A stretch of 64,000 nt of DNA from Agrococcus jenensis. Its GTDB lineage: Bacteria; Actinomycetota; Actinomycetes; Actinomycetales; Microbacteriaceae. The notes under the pieces were generated by a model. That model saw only the letters and a program-made list of their open reading frames with translations. It was not told the DNA's origin and ran no database searches. Shown piece after piece: positions 1 through 9,062 of this stretch (position 1 is the first letter of the stretch; each line of letters opens with the position of its first letter). Both the position numbers and the translations under genes were made by a program. The DNA is taken from positions 186,001-250,000 of the forward strand of contig NZ_RKHJ01000001.1 in the NCBI RefSeq assembly GCF_003752465.1, read 5' to 3'.

Positions 1-84
1 CTCCCCGCGGCGCTCGACCGCCGACTTCCGTGCCACATCGCCTCCGTCGCCCCGCTACTTGGACGATCGTCCGAGTACACAGTA

Positions 85-122
85 CGACAGCGCCGCGCCC
101 CCGGGGGGACGCGGCGCTGTCG
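85..122 (-). terminator. Hairpin terminator after the NADH dehydrogenase gene
   Basis: A perfect 13-bp inverted repeat (85-97 with 110-122) encloses a loop of C and G runs that can itself pair. It starts 18 bases past the minus-strand stop at 141. There is no T-tract after it, which is common in high-GC actinomycetes. A 10-bp palindrome, GACGATCGTC, lies further out at 62-71. Bases 1-84 hold no gene I can support. Confidence 0.6.
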
Positions 123-140
123 TGATGCGTCGGGGACGGG

Positions 141-1475
141 CTAGGCGTCGACCTTCGGCTTGGGACGCGAGGCGAACGTCTCGAACGCGACGCGCGGCTG
201 CTCGCGCGCCGAGAGCTCGACGATGTCGCGGCCGAGCCAGAAGTTGTTCCACCAGCCGCCGAAGACGCGCAGCTTGCGCTCCCACATCGGCATCGCCATG
301 ACGTGGTAGCCGCGGTGCGCGAGCCAGGCGAGCGGGCCCTTGATCGCGATCTTGCCGCTCTGGAAGACGCCGTTGCCGATGCCGAGGCCCGCGACGGCGC
401 CGAGGTTGTCGTGGATGTACTCGCGAGGCGCCTCGTCGCGGAGCACCGCGACGATGTTCTTCGAGAGCAGCTTCGCCTGGCGGACGGCGTGCTGCGCGTT
501 CGGCACGCAGAAGCCGCCGGGGCCAGGGGTCTTCGACTTGTCGGGCACGGCCGAGACGTCGCCGGCGGTCCACGCGCCGGGCACGACCACGCCATCCTTC
601 GCGACCTGCAGGGTCGCGAGGGCCGTGATGCGACCGCGGTCGTCGAGCGGCAGGTCGGTCTTGCGCACGACCGGGTTCGCCATGACGCCGGCGGTCCAGA
701 TGATGAGGTCGGAGCCGAAGCGGTCGCCGGTCGAGAGCTCGCAGACGCCGTCCTGGGCGCTCTGCAACTGCGTCTCGAGGTGCACGTCGACGCCGCGCTT
801 GCGCAGGTCCTCGACCACCCAGTCGGCCGTCGTCGCGCTGACCTCGGGCATGATCCGGCCCATCGCCTCGACCAGGTGGAAGCGCACCTCGTCGAACGTG
901 ATCTCGGGGAAGCGCGACAGCAGGTGCGTCGCGAAGTCGCGGAGCTCGGCGATCGTCTCGATGCCGGCGAAGCCGCCGCCCACGACGACGGTCGTCAGCA
1001 GGCGGTCGCGCTCGGGGCCGAGCGGCAGCGCGGCGGCGCGCGCGAAGTTGCCGATCAGGCGGTCGCGCACGGCGGCGGCCTCCTCGATCGTCTTCATGCC
1101 GATCGCCTCGTCGGCGACGCCCGCGATCGGGAAGGTGCGCGAGACGGAGCCGGCGGTCATGACGATCACGTCGTACTCGAGCGTCGAGGCCTCGCCGAGC
1201 TCGGGCTGGATCGTGGCGACCTTGGCGGCGTGGTCGACGAAGGTGACGCTCGCCTGGATGACGCGCGTGCGCGACAGGTGGCGGCGCAGCGAGACGACGG
1301 CGTGGCGGGGCTCGATCGAGCCGGCGGCCACCTCCGGCAGGAACGGGAGGTACGTCATGTAGGGCAGCGGATCGACGATGGTGATCTCTGCCTCCGCGGC
1401 GCCGAGCTGTCGCTCGAGACCGCGAGCGGTGTACAGGCCGGCGTAGCCGCCGCCGACGATGAGGATCTTGGTCAA
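141..1475 (-). CDS. ndh: Type II NADH dehydrogenase-like FAD/NAD(P) oxidoreductase
   Basis: A 444-residue flavoprotein of the NDH-2 family, expected to pass electrons from NADH to menaquinone at the inner face of the membrane without pumping protons. The FAD-binding GGGYAG is at residues 8-13 and a second Rossmann motif, GGGFAGIE, near 165 binds the nicotinamide. The C-terminal part carries the usual WTAGD and PNAQHAVRQA segments, and length fits the family. The frame opens with a TTG codon: nothing else in frame lies upstream before the FAD motif, and a weak GGGGAAG precedes it. It is the last gene of the run enolase - ftsB-like - DUF501 - this gene, 43 bases after DUF501. A thioredoxin-reductase-like role is less likely because no CxxC is seen. 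Confidence 0.85.
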   Translation of the reverse strand: MTKILIVGGGYAGLYTARGLERQLGAAEAEITIVDPLPYMTYLPFLPEVAAGSIEPRHAVVSLRRHLSRTRVIQASVTFVDHAAKVATIQPELGEASTLEYDVIVMTAGSVSRTFPIAGVADEAIGMKTIEEAAAVRDRLIGNFARAAALPLGPERDRLLTTVVVGGGFAGIETIAELRDFATHLLSRFPEITFDEVRFHLVEAMGRIMPEVSATTADWVVEDLRKRGVDVHLETQLQSAQDGVCELSTGDRFGSDLIIWTAGVMANPVVRKTDLPLDDRGRITALATLQVAKDGVVVPGAWTAGDVSAVPDKSKTPGPGGFCVPNAQHAVRQAKLLSKNIVAVLRDEAPREYIHDNLGAVAGLGIGNGVFQSGKIAIKGPLAWLAHRGYHVMAMPMWERKLRVFGGWWNNFWLGRDIVELSAREQPRVAFETFASRPKPKVDA

Positions 1476-1518
1476 AGCGCGCTTCTTCCCCGATATCAGA
1501 TGTGGATGTGCGTCGAGT

Positions 1519-2052
1519 CTATCGCGGCTCGGCGTGCGCTTCGCGGTCGGCCGATCCGCGGGCGTCCGGCTGGCACGCGCAGACCTCGGGCGACCAGTCG
1601 GCGAGCGCGAGCGCCTCGTCGCCGATCAGGTTGACGCCCGGTCCCGCGGCGAGCGCGTGCGCGATGACGGCGTGCAGGCACTTCACGCGCGTCGGCATGC
1701 CGCCGGCGCTGATGCCGGCGATCTCCTCGACGTGGCCATGCGGCTCGCGGTCGGCGAGGTAGGCGGCGTGGGCCGCGGCGTACGCATCCGCCACCGCCGG
1801 GTCGTCGAGCCGCTCCTGCAGGGCCGCCATCGTGCCGTCCGCCTCGAGCCTGGATGCGGCGGCCGCGGCGGCGGGATGCGTGAGGTAGTAGAAGGTCGGG
1901 AAGGGCGTGCCGTCGGGCAGCCGCGGGCTCGTCACGACGACCGTGGGCGCGCCGCACGCGCAGCGCGCGCCGATGCCGAGCACACCGCGCATCGTCCTGC
2001 CGAGCTGGGCCGCCATGATCTCGAGGTCGCGGTCGGTCGCGGGGTCGAGCAT
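1519..2052 (-). CDS. DUF501 domain protein
   Basis: A 177-residue protein matching the actinobacterial DUF501 family, whose function is unknown. Family marks are a CACG knuckle near residue 27, the stretch FPTFYYLTHP near 52, and GMPTRVKCLHAVIAHAL followed by GVNLIGDEAL in the C-terminal half. I chose the ATG at 2052 because GGAG sits 8 bases before it. A GTG at 2094 would overlap the upstream stop as GTGA and add 14 residues, but has no ribosome-binding site of its own. It follows the ftsB-like gene, a usual arrangement beside enolase in actinomycetes. Conserved cysteines suggest metal binding, which is inference. Confidence 0.8.
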   Translation of the reverse strand: MLDPATDRDLEIMAAQLGRTMRGVLGIGARCACGAPTVVVTSPRLPDGTPFPTFYYLTHPAAAAAASRLEADGTMAALQERLDDPAVADAYAAAHAAYLADREPHGHVEEIAGISAGGMPTRVKCLHAVIAHALAAGPGVNLIGDEALALADWSPEVCACQPDARGSADREAHAEPR

Positions 2053-2090
2053 GGGGATCTCCAGAGCGGTCGGATCGGTCTGCGGCGCGG

Positions 2091-2543
2091 TCACTGGGGA
2101 TCGGGCGCGACGCCGACGAACGACGACGGCCCCTCGTCCGTCAGGCCAGCGATGAGGAACGAGCTCGCCGCCGCCGACGCCCAGTCGCCCGCAGGCTCCT
2201 CGAGCGTCGCGGAGGGCACCTCGACGGATGCGGCGTCGAGCGCCGCGCGGTCGTCGAGCACCACGAAGCTCGTCTCGCCGGGGTAGACGAAGAAGAGCCG
2301 GTCGCGCGCCTGCGCCTCGATGTAGGCGGGGTCGTCCCAGCGCGCCTGGTCGCTCTGCAGCGCCTCGACGTTGGCCTGCTGCGCGGCGACCTGCGCCTCG
2401 AGGGCCGCGATGTCGCGGCGCTGCTCGAGCAGCAGGCCGATCGTCGGCGCGAGCACGACGAAGCCCGCCACCACGAGGCCGACGACCACGAGCAGCAGCC
2501 ACGACACGCGCAGCTGGCCGGAGGCATCACGGGAGGAGGGCAC
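2091..2543 (-). CDS. ftsB: FtsB/DivIC-like septum formation initiator
   Basis: A 150-residue bitopic membrane protein of the septum-formation-initiator family, which acts with FtsL and FtsQ in the divisome. A short basic N-terminus is followed by one transmembrane helix at about 14-37 and a coiled coil at about 38-68. The family ending ARDRLFFVYPGE is near 96-107, and an alanine-rich tail follows. It starts with GTG and lacks a ribosome-binding site. Instead a TATCCT box ends 6 bases before the start, so the mRNA is probably leaderless. Its place just downstream of enolase is the standard actinobacterial context and supports the call. Confidence 0.85.
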   Translation of the reverse strand: MPSSRDASGQLRVSWLLLVVVGLVVAGFVVLAPTIGLLLEQRRDIAALEAQVAAQQANVEALQSDQARWDDPAYIEAQARDRLFFVYPGETSFVVLDDRAALDAASVEVPSATLEEPAGDWASAAASSFLIAGLTDEGPSSFVGVAPDPQ

Positions 2544-2549
2544 CCACCG

Positions 2550-2555
2550 AGGATA
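2550..2555 (-). promoter_or_regulatory. Leaderless -10 box for the ftsB-like gene
   Basis: Minus-strand TATCCT followed by exactly 6 bases and the GTG start. This fits the TANNNT-N6/7-start pattern of actinobacterial leaderless transcripts. No convincing -35 is seen. Confidence 0.5.
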
Positions 2556-2626
2556 TCGGCGAGTGCCCTCCTGCAGCGCCCGAACCGCCTGGGGCGGCGA
2601 GGCTGCGCTGATCCTGTGCGGCGGCG

Positions 2627-3988
<1,362 letters not shown>

Positions 3989-5209
3989 TCAGGAGATGGG
4001 CTTGACCTCGATGGTCGCCGCGGCGTCGCCGGGTCGCACGAACGCGAAGTGGGTGGCGCCGGATGCGGCGAGCTGCTCGAGCAGGCCCGTCACGTTCTTC
4101 GTGCGCCGCTGCATCCGCACGGTCTGGCCCGCCGCGACCAGGTCGCGCTTGATCGCGAGCGCCGCGGCCGGCTCCACCGCCTTGTCGACGAGCAGCGCGA
4201 CCGCCTCGCGGACGCCGTCGTCGGGCAGCGCGACGAGCTCGACGAGCCGCTCGAAGCCGAGCGAGATGCCGACGGCCGGCAGCTCCTGGCCGAGGAAGCG
4301 GCCCACCATGCCGTCGTAGCGTCCGCCGCCGCCGATCGAGTAGGGCAGGTCGGGGTGCGCGATCTCGAAGATCGGGCCGGTGTAGTAGCCCATGCCGCGC
4401 ACGAGCGTCGGGTCGAAGTCGAGCCGGATGCCGACGTTCGCGTCGAGCAGCTCGCGCACGCCGTCGAGCACGCTGACGTCGAAGCCGTCGAGCGGCTGGC
4501 CATCTCGGATCGCGTCGAGCGTGGCGAGCAGCCGCGCGCCGTCGATGCCGCGGCCGCCCAGCTCCTCCGCGACGCCCTCGCGGCCGATCTTGTCGAGCTT
4601 GTCGACCGTGATGAGCGCGCCCTCGCGCTGCTCCTCGGCGATGCCCGCGTGCTCGAGCGCCGCCGCGAGGATGCGGCGGTCGTTGATGCGGATGAACGCG
4701 TCGGGGATCCCGAGGCGCGTGAGCGCATCCCCCGTCGCCGCGAGCAGCTCGAGCTCCGCGGCGATGCCCGGCTCCCCCGCGATGTCGATGTCGCACTGCA
4801 CGAACTGGCGGAAGCGGCCTCGCTGCGGGCGCTCGGCGCGCCACACGGGCGCGATCTGGATCGCGCGGAAGACGGGCGGGAGGGCCGCGCGGTTCGTCGC
4901 GATGAAGCGGGCGAGCGGCACGGTGAGGTCGAACCGCAGCCCGAGGTCGGCGAGCTCGAGCGGCGCCTCGGCGGCGCGCAGGTCGTCGACGGAGAGGCCG
5001 CGGCGCATGACGGCGAAGGCGAGCTTCTCGTTGTCGCCGCCGAGCCCGGCGTGCAGCCGGGCGGCGTCCTCGACCACCGGCGTCTCGATCTCCTCGAAGC
5101 CGTGGTCCTCGTAGGCGTCCCGGATGACGCGGAGCACGCGCTCGCGGCGCCGCTTCTCGACGGGCAGGAAGTCGCGCATGCCGCGCGCCGGGTGCACCTG
5201 GGTTGCCAT
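3989..5209 (-). CDS. hisS: Histidyl-tRNA synthetase
   Basis: Class II aminoacyl-tRNA synthetase that charges tRNA-His, 406 residues, slightly short for the family. Visible marks are the motif-2 region RFRQFVQCD, the histidine-specific loop RGMGYYTGPIFE, and SIGGGGRYDGMV just after it. The C-terminal anticodon-binding domain starts near 310. The chosen ATG at 5209 has GGGAGA 9 bases upstream. An ATG three codons earlier (MVGM) is also possible, but its spacing to the same GGGAGA would be almost zero. The gene is divergent from the membrane gene at 5291 and 81 bases upstream of enolase on the same strand. No T-box fits in the short leader. Confidence 0.96.
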   Translation of the reverse strand: MATQVHPARGMRDFLPVEKRRRERVLRVIRDAYEDHGFEEIETPVVEDAARLHAGLGGDNEKLAFAVMRRGLSVDDLRAAEAPLELADLGLRFDLTVPLARFIATNRAALPPVFRAIQIAPVWRAERPQRGRFRQFVQCDIDIAGEPGIAAELELLAATGDALTRLGIPDAFIRINDRRILAAALEHAGIAEEQREGALITVDKLDKIGREGVAEELGGRGIDGARLLATLDAIRDGQPLDGFDVSVLDGVRELLDANVGIRLDFDPTLVRGMGYYTGPIFEIAHPDLPYSIGGGGRYDGMVGRFLGQELPAVGISLGFERLVELVALPDDGVREAVALLVDKAVEPAAALAIKRDLVAAGQTVRMQRRTKNVTGLLEQLAASGATHFAFVRPGDAAATIEVKPIS

Positions 5210-5290
5210 GCCGACCATTCTCCCGCACGCGCTGCACGGCTGCCGCCGCACGGCATCCGCCTGCCGCCCGGTGCGTGCCATCATGGCGGC

Positions 5291-6010
5291 ATGCGACCCC
5301 GTTGGCCCCTGCACGACCGCGCGGTCCCGGTGGTCGCCTGGCGGGTGGTGATCCTGCTCGGCGCGCTGCTCGCCGAGGGCTGGAACATCGTCAACATGGT
5401 GCGGTCGGGCGAGCCGCCGACCGAGCACTTCGCCTACTTCACGGTGCAGGCCAACATCCTCGTGATCGTGCTGATGCTGTGGATGCTCGGCACCCGCGAG
5501 GAGCACCGGCCTCGCTGGTTCGACCACGTGCGCGGCGCGATCACGGCCTACATCGTGCTCGCGGGCATCGTCTACGCCGTGCTGCTCGCAAAGCCCGACG
5601 AGGTGTGGTCGTGGACGGTCGACTTCACGAACGCCGCCCAGCACCGCTTCGTGCCGTGGATGGTGGGGCTCGACTGGCTGCTCGTGCCCACCGCCCGCCG
5701 CATCCGCGTCTCGCGCGCGGCATGGTGGATGGCCTACCCGGTCGCCTACCTCGTGGCGGCGTGGCTGCGCGGCGGCCTCGTGGACGGCTGGTTCCCGTAC
5801 CCGTTCCTCGACCCGGGCGAGCACGGCGGCTGGGCGGGGCTCGTCGGCCCGACCGGCCAGGTGCTGCTCGCCTTCCTGATCGGCATCATGCTCGTGGCCG
5901 TCATCGGCCGGCTGCGCTACCGGGCGACGGACTCGGCCGGTCCCTCGCCGAGCCTCGCCTCGAGCCCGTCGAGCACGAGCTCGAGGCCGTACTCGAACTC
6001 GTCCGCGTAG
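5291..6010 (+). CDS. Pr6Pr family membrane protein
   Basis: A 239-residue integral membrane protein with about six hydrophobic helices. It contains FAYFTVQANILV near 47 and the histidine segment AAQHRFVPWMVGLDWLL near 118, both typical of the Pr6Pr / FAR-17a-like family. The family is poorly characterised; some eukaryotic relatives are hydrolases of fatty-acid esters, but a function here cannot be assigned. The start is the ATG at 5291. The tail is rich in serine and proline and is read opposite the TetR gene: the last 94 bases overlap the 3' end of that convergent gene, so the two code on both strands there. Confidence 0.75.
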   Translation: MRPRWPLHDRAVPVVAWRVVILLGALLAEGWNIVNMVRSGEPPTEHFAYFTVQANILVIVLMLWMLGTREEHRPRWFDHVRGAITAYIVLAGIVYAVLLAKPDEVWSWTVDFTNAAQHRFVPWMVGLDWLLVPTARRIRVSRAAWWMAYPVAYLVAAWLRGGLVDGWFPYPFLDPGEHGGWAGLVGPTGQVLLAFLIGIMLVAVIGRLRYRATDSAGPSPSLASSPSSTSSRPYSNSSA

Positions 6011-6621
6011 TCGTACGAGCGCCCGACGATCGCCTGCTCGATGAGCTCGACCATCCGGGGGAACACGTCGGCGGGCAGCGCCAGCTCGGCCGCGAGGTCG
6101 TCGACGCCGCCGCCCGGCTCGAACGGCAGGCTCCGCTCGGTCGAGACGAACCCGTAGACGTAGGCATCGAGCACCGAGAACGCGTGCGCCGCGAGCTGCA
6201 CGGGGAAGCCGCCGCGGTGCAGGCACTCGAGCACCGCCTCGAGGTGCCCGAGGAGCGTCATCCCGGGCGCGCGGCGCGACTCGACGAGCGCCGGCCCCCA
6301 CGGGTGGTCGCGCATCACGGCGCGGAGCGAGCGGCACCGCGCGGCGATGGCCTCGCGCCACGGCCCGTCGGGCGACGGCCGCTCCACCCGGACCATGAGC
6401 CAGTCCGCGAGCGCGTCGAGCAGCGCGTCCTTGCCCGCGACGTGGTGGTACAGCGACATCGCTTCCACCCCCAGCTCTCCGCCCACGCGGCGCATGCTCA
6501 CGCCGTGCAGCCCCTCGCGGTCGGCGACCGCCGCAGCCGCCTCCACGACCCGGTCGGCGGTGAGTTGAGGCCGCGACGCCGCGGCCCGCGAATCCGTCGA
6601 GCTCGGCACGGTGCCTCCCAT
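5917..6621 (-). CDS. TetR family transcriptional regulator
   Basis: A 234-residue repressor-type protein. The N-terminal helix-turn-helix at about 20-66 contains RVVEAAAAVADREGLHGVSMRRVGGELGVEAMSLYHH in pieces typical of TetR, followed by an all-helical ligand domain. The listed ATG has AAGGG directly against it, so the in-frame GTG at 6609, with GGAGG 4 bases before it, may be the true start (230 residues). It is divergent from an NAD(P) oxidoreductase gene, with two near-identical palindromes between them. It most likely represses both genes until a small ligand, perhaps a quinone or aldehyde substrate, binds. The ligand is inference. Confidence 0.85.
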   Translation of the reverse strand: MGGTVPSSTDSRAAASRPQLTADRVVEAAAAVADREGLHGVSMRRVGGELGVEAMSLYHHVAGKDALLDALADWLMVRVERPSPDGPWREAIAARCRSLRAVMRDHPWGPALVESRRAPGMTLLGHLEAVLECLHRGGFPVQLAAHAFSVLDAYVYGFVSTERSLPFEPGGGVDDLAAELALPADVFPRMVELIEQAIVGRSYDYADEFEYGLELVLDGLEARLGEGPAESVAR

Positions 6622-6624
6622 CCC

Positions 6625-6653
6625 TTGCGCACTTACGACTGTAAGGATACGCT
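6625..6653 (+). promoter_or_regulatory. Promoter for the oxidoreductase gene
   Basis: TTGCGC (6625-6630), 17 bases, TACGCT (6648-6653). The first TetR palindrome fills the spacer, as expected for a repressed promoter. On the opposite strand TATCCT (6644-6649) can serve the TetR gene, and its -35 would fall on the second palindrome. Confidence 0.5.
6632..6645. promoter_or_regulatory. TetR operator 1
   Basis: CTTAC-GACT-GTAAG: two perfect 5-bp arms around 4 bases. It shares both arms with the second site 35 bases away and lies between the -35 and -10 of the rightward promoter. Confidence 0.75.
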
Positions 6654-6666
6654 CCGCAACACAAGG

Positions 6667-6680
6667 CTTACATCTGTAAG
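6667..6680. promoter_or_regulatory. TetR operator 2
   Basis: CTTAC-ATCT-GTAAG, with the same arms as operator 1. Its right end runs into the AAGGAG ribosome-binding site (6678-6683) of the oxidoreductase gene, so a bound repressor would sit across the transcript start region. Confidence 0.75.
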
Positions 6681-6689
6681 GAGCACAGC

Positions 6690-7637
6690 ATGCGCGCAGT
6701 CGTCGTCGAGCGATACGGTCCGCCGACCGTCGCTCGGGTGGCAGAGGTCGCCGATCCGGTGGCGCGTCCCGGTGAGGTGGTCGTGCGCGTCGCGTCGGCC
6801 GCCGTCACGTCGGGCGACGCGCGGATGCGCTCCGGGCGCTTCCCGCGCGGCTTCGCCCTGCCCGCGCGGCTCGCCATCGGGCTGCGCGGACCGCGGCGGC
6901 GCGTGCTCGGCATGGCGTTGTCCGGGACAGTGGCATCGGTGGGCGAGGGCGTCCCGGCGCTCGCGGTCGGCGACGAGGTCGCGGGCATGGCCTCTGGCCG
7001 GCCCGGCGCGCACGGCGAGCTCGTCGCGGTGCGCGCCGACCGGCTGGTGCCGAAGCCCGCAGGCGTCTCGCACGACGCGGCCGCGGCCGTGCTCTTCGGA
7101 GGCTGCACGGCCATGCACTTCCTGCTCGACGTCGCCCACCTGCGCGCCGGCCAGTCGGTGCTCCTCGTCGGCGGGTCCGGCGCGGTCGGCTCGAGCGCGG
7201 TGCAGGTCGCGCGGCTCGCCGGCGCACGCGTGACGGGCGTCACGAGCGGGCGCAACGCCGAGCTCGTGCGGCGCCTCGGCGCGGAGGTCGTCATCGACTA
7301 CACGACGACCCCCGTCGACCGGATCGCTGAGCGCTTCGACGTCGTGGTCGACACCGTCGGTGCGCTCTCCACCCCGGCGGGCCGCGGGCTGCTCGCCGAC
7401 GGCGGCTCCCTCCTGCTCGTGCTCGCCACGCTCGGGCAGACGATCACCGCCCGCGGGCAGGTCACGGCAGGGGTCGCCACCGCCAAGCCCGAGCACGCGT
7501 CGCGCCTGCTCGGGCTCGTCGCGAGCGGCGAGCTCGACCCGGTCGTCCAGGAGTCGCTGCCGATGGCCGAGATCGCCCGCGCCTACGAGATCGCCGACTC
7601 GGGCCGCAAGGTCGGCAACGTGGTCATCCGCCCGTAG
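6690..7637 (+). CDS. MDR-family NAD(P)-dependent alcohol dehydrogenase / quinone oxidoreductase
   Basis: A 315-residue medium-chain dehydrogenase/reductase. The GroES-like N-terminal part (about 1-120) is followed by a Rossmann domain with GGSGAVGSSAVQVARLAGA near 160. No zinc-ligand cysteine cluster is present, so it belongs with the zinc-free quinone or enone reductases that use NADPH. The ATG has AAGGAG 6 bases upstream, overlapping the second TetR palindrome. Divergent to the TetR gene and almost certainly its regulated target. It probably detoxifies a reactive carbonyl or quinone; the substrate is not readable from sequence. Confidence 0.85.
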   Translation: MRAVVVERYGPPTVARVAEVADPVARPGEVVVRVASAAVTSGDARMRSGRFPRGFALPARLAIGLRGPRRRVLGMALSGTVASVGEGVPALAVGDEVAGMASGRPGAHGELVAVRADRLVPKPAGVSHDAAAAVLFGGCTAMHFLLDVAHLRAGQSVLLVGGSGAVGSSAVQVARLAGARVTGVTSGRNAELVRRLGAEVVIDYTTTPVDRIAERFDVVVDTVGALSTPAGRGLLADGGSLLLVLATLGQTITARGQVTAGVATAKPEHASRLLGLVASGELDPVVQESLPMAEIARAYEIADSGRKVGNVVIRP

Positions 7638-7666
7638 CCGCGATCCCGCTCGACCCCGGCCGCGGC
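7637..7666. terminator. Weak convergent terminator
   Basis: GCCGCG (7637-7642) pairs with CGCGGC (7661-7666) around an 18-base loop between two convergent genes. The stem is short, so this is a tentative call. Confidence 0.3.
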
Positions 7667-7667
7667 A

Positions 7668-9062
7668 TCACGCGCGCGAGCGCACCGCCACGAGCACCGC
7701 GTCGACGACGACGAACGCGACGAGCGTCCAGCCGACGAGCGGCAGCAGCAGGCCGATCGCAGAGCCGACGACGATCACCGCGGCCACGCCCCACCACGGC
7801 GCCCGGGCGAGCGCACCGGCCTCCGGCGCCGCCCCCGGCCGGCTGTACGGCCCGCGCCGCCACCACATCCGCATGCCGAGCGCGACGATCGCCGCGATCC
7901 CGAGCGCGAGCGCTGCCAGCACGAGCTGGTTCGCCAGCCCGAACATCGACCCCATGTGGAGGTCGATGCCCCATCGCGCAAGCTTGGGGATGAGCCCGAA
8001 GTCCGCGAAGTCGACGCGGTCGACGACCTCGAGCGTCGCGCCGTCGACGGCGACCGCGTCGACCTGCGTCGGGAAGGAGCGCTGGATCTCCTGCACGACC
8101 CAGGCGCTCCGGTCGTCGACCGGCGGCCGCAGCTCGATGAGCCCGACGTCGACGTTCTCGGTGCGGGCGACGGCGAGCACGTCGTCGAACAGGGCGGGGT
8201 CGACCTCGGCGGCAGCGGCCGCCGCGCCGTGGTCGCCGTGCGCGGCGGCGCCGGACGCCTCGTCGCCGAGGGCGGTCGAGACCGACGGCGTCGACCAGCC
8301 GAGCGCGGCGCGCAGCCCGGTCACGTTCGCCCCGGCGAGCTGCGACCAGGTGATTCCGGTGGCAGAGAGGAAGAGCGCGCCGAGCGCGAGCCAGATGCCG
8401 AGCGACGCGTGCCAGGAGCGCAGGCGCCGGGCGCCGGTCGCGCCGCGCTCCGGGCGCACGAGCTCGCGCGCGGAGCGCCCGCGGCGGCGCAGCGCGACCC
8501 ACTGCCCGATCCACAGCCCCACACCCGCGAGCACGACGATGCCGAGCCAGCTCGCGGCGAGCTCCGAGTAGAGCCTGCCGACATCGCCGAGGCCGAGGCC
8601 GCGGTGGAAGTGGTCGATCGCGGTGCGCAGCGGCAGCGACCCGCTCGTGCCGTAGACCGTCAGGTCGCCGCGCACCTCGCCGCTCACCGGGTCGACGAAG
8701 ATCGCGCGGCTCTCGCTCTCGACGAGCGACGGGTCGGCGAAGAGCACGCGGGTCGTCGCGCCCGGCTCGGGCGCCGGCCGGAGCGCCGACAGCGATGCGC
8801 CGTCGCCGGCCGCGGCCTGCGCCACGCGCACCTGCTCGGCGAGCGGCAGCTGGTCGCCCTCGGCCGGTGCCGTGAGCGCGTCGCGGTAGAGCACCTGCTC
8901 GACCGAGGGCGCGAGCGCGTACGCCGCGCCCGAGAGCGCCGCCACCAGGATGAAGGGGCCGACGAGCACGCCGGCCAGCCAGTGCAGGCGGCGCAGCAGC
9001 GGCGAGAGCCACGGCTGCCGTCCCGCGGGGGCCTCCGCCGCCCGCTCGAGCGTCGCGGTCAT
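7668..9062 (-). CDS. PepSY-associated transmembrane protein
   Basis: A 464-residue membrane protein of the PepSY_TM family, often found with iron or copper handling genes and resembling ferric-reductase-like proteins. Helices occur near 27-50, 180-202, 230-252, 378-400 and 430-462, with a large outside domain between the first two. Histidines in LRRLHWLAG, IDHFHRGLG, RSWHASLG and IDLHMGS are placed as heme ligands would be; heme binding is inference. A His/Ala-rich loop (AHGDHG) is near 280. The ATG overlaps the stop of the YcnI-like gene as ATGA, so translation is coupled. It is the last gene of a long minus-strand run starting at rplY. Confidence 0.8.
   Translation of the reverse strand: MTATLERAAEAPAGRQPWLSPLLRRLHWLAGVLVGPFILVAALSGAAYALAPSVEQVLYRDALTAPAEGDQLPLAEQVRVAQAAAGDGASLSALRPAPEPGATTRVLFADPSLVESESRAIFVDPVSGEVRGDLTVYGTSGSLPLRTAIDHFHRGLGLGDVGRLYSELAASWLGIVVLAGVGLWIGQWVALRRRGRSARELVRPERGATGARRLRSWHASLGIWLALGALFLSATGITWSQLAGANVTGLRAALGWSTPSVSTALGDEASGAAAHGDHGAAAAAAEVDPALFDDVLAVARTENVDVGLIELRPPVDDRSAWVVQEIQRSFPTQVDAVAVDGATLEVVDRVDFADFGLIPKLARWGIDLHMGSMFGLANQLVLAALALGIAAIVALGMRMWWRRGPYSRPGAAPEAGALARAPWWGVAAVIVVGSAIGLLLPLVGWTLVAFVVVDAVLVAVRSRA

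Noticed and set aside
1-84. A gene end at the left edge
   Set aside because: No frame with recognisable product ends here; the strong hairpin at 85-122 belongs to the minus-strand gene.
5210-5290. T-box leader for hisS
   Set aside because: The gap to the divergent gene is 81 bases, too short, and no T-box sequence is visible.
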